A stretch of DNA of 13,397 nt from Methylococcaceae bacterium (GTDB lineage: Bacteria > Pseudomonadota > Gammaproteobacteria > Methylococcales > Methylomonadaceae), in the NCBI GenBank assembly GCA_013140465.1, contig JABFST010000252.1, positions 1-13,397 of the forward strand, written 5' to 3'. Shown here in pieces: positions 13,371 to 13,397 of this stretch. The notes below the pieces were generated by a model, which saw only the letters and a program-made list of their open reading frames with translations, was not told where the DNA came from and searched no databases. Position 1 is the stretch's first letter. Each line of letters opens with the position of its first letter. The position numbers were made by a program, and so were the translations under genes.

Positions 13371-13392
13371 AGGGGCGAATAAATCAGCCCCT
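13371..13392. repeat. AGGGGCGAAT palindromic repeat (6-bp arms)
   Basis: AGGGGC (13371-13376) and GCCCCT (13387-13392) flank GAATAAATCA. The core resembles the common GTAGGGGCGAAT/ATTCGCCCCTAC interspersed repeat and shares the GTAG...CG-AT layout of the element at 74-191. The window ends 5 bp later, so the element may be incomplete here. Confidence 0.6.
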
Positions 13393-13397
13393 ACATC

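Noticed and set aside
1..13397. tRNA, rRNA or riboswitch genes
   Set aside because: No tRNA-like cloverleaf ends (GTTCRANYC loop with paired acceptor arms), rRNA segment or known riboswitch core was recognised on either strand by eye; a covariance-model scan would be decisive.

Overview
The window looks like a chromosomal stretch of a gammaproteobacterium, plausibly a Methylococcales-type methanotroph. Three things point there: the Pat-type acetyltransferase, the FecI/FecR pair and the diheme cytochrome c peroxidase; the abundance of short interspersed palindromes; and the recurrent GGGGTCAGACTCC-type repeat. The organism assignment is inference from gene style, not from a marker gene.

Layout. 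(1) 1-974: two 200-bp direct repeats in tandem (spacing 260), each carrying nested palindromes, then gene-poor DNA with a possible gene remnant. (2) 975-3656: a large GC-richer core gene, an 893-aa acyl-CoA synthetase-like protein fused to a GNAT domain (Pat/PatZ-like protein lysine acetyltransferase). (3) 3657-7972: an AT-rich accessory block with a small secreted protein, a TIR-TPR protein, a small multi-pass membrane protein 2 bp behind it, a small soluble orphan, and a DUF2442 protein whose C-terminus is made of repeat DNA. (4) 7911-8145: a dense array of GGGGTC/GGAGTCTGACCCC repeats. (5) 8169-9130 (minus): a secreted protein coupled by a TAATG overlap to an upstream frame cut short at its 5' end, an arrangement reminiscent of effector/immunity pairs. 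(6) 9146-10451: a graveyard with a 3'-truncated IS481-type transposase, three back-to-back palindromes, the 5' part of a D12-class adenine DNA methyltransferase, and the 3' end of a gene overlapping it by ATGA, probably the cognate restriction enzyme. (7) 10465-12055 (minus): an ECF sigma factor of FecI type and its FecR regulator. (8) 12267-13271: a divergent periplasmic diheme cytochrome c peroxidase, followed by two more palindromic repeats.

How it fits together. The two ends are ordinary housekeeping or envelope functions. The middle is a mobile, defence-flavoured accessory region: TIR, a broken restriction-modification locus, transposase debris, a DUF2442 protein and possible toxin/immunity genes. 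Repeats of one family sit at many of its internal boundaries. The best candidate for an undescribed system is the TIR-TPR gene with its tightly coupled small membrane protein (5058-6967), perhaps joined by the 115-aa gene at 7036. The FecI/FecR pair has lost, or never had, the TonB receptor gene that usually follows, and the restriction-modification scar begins at that point.
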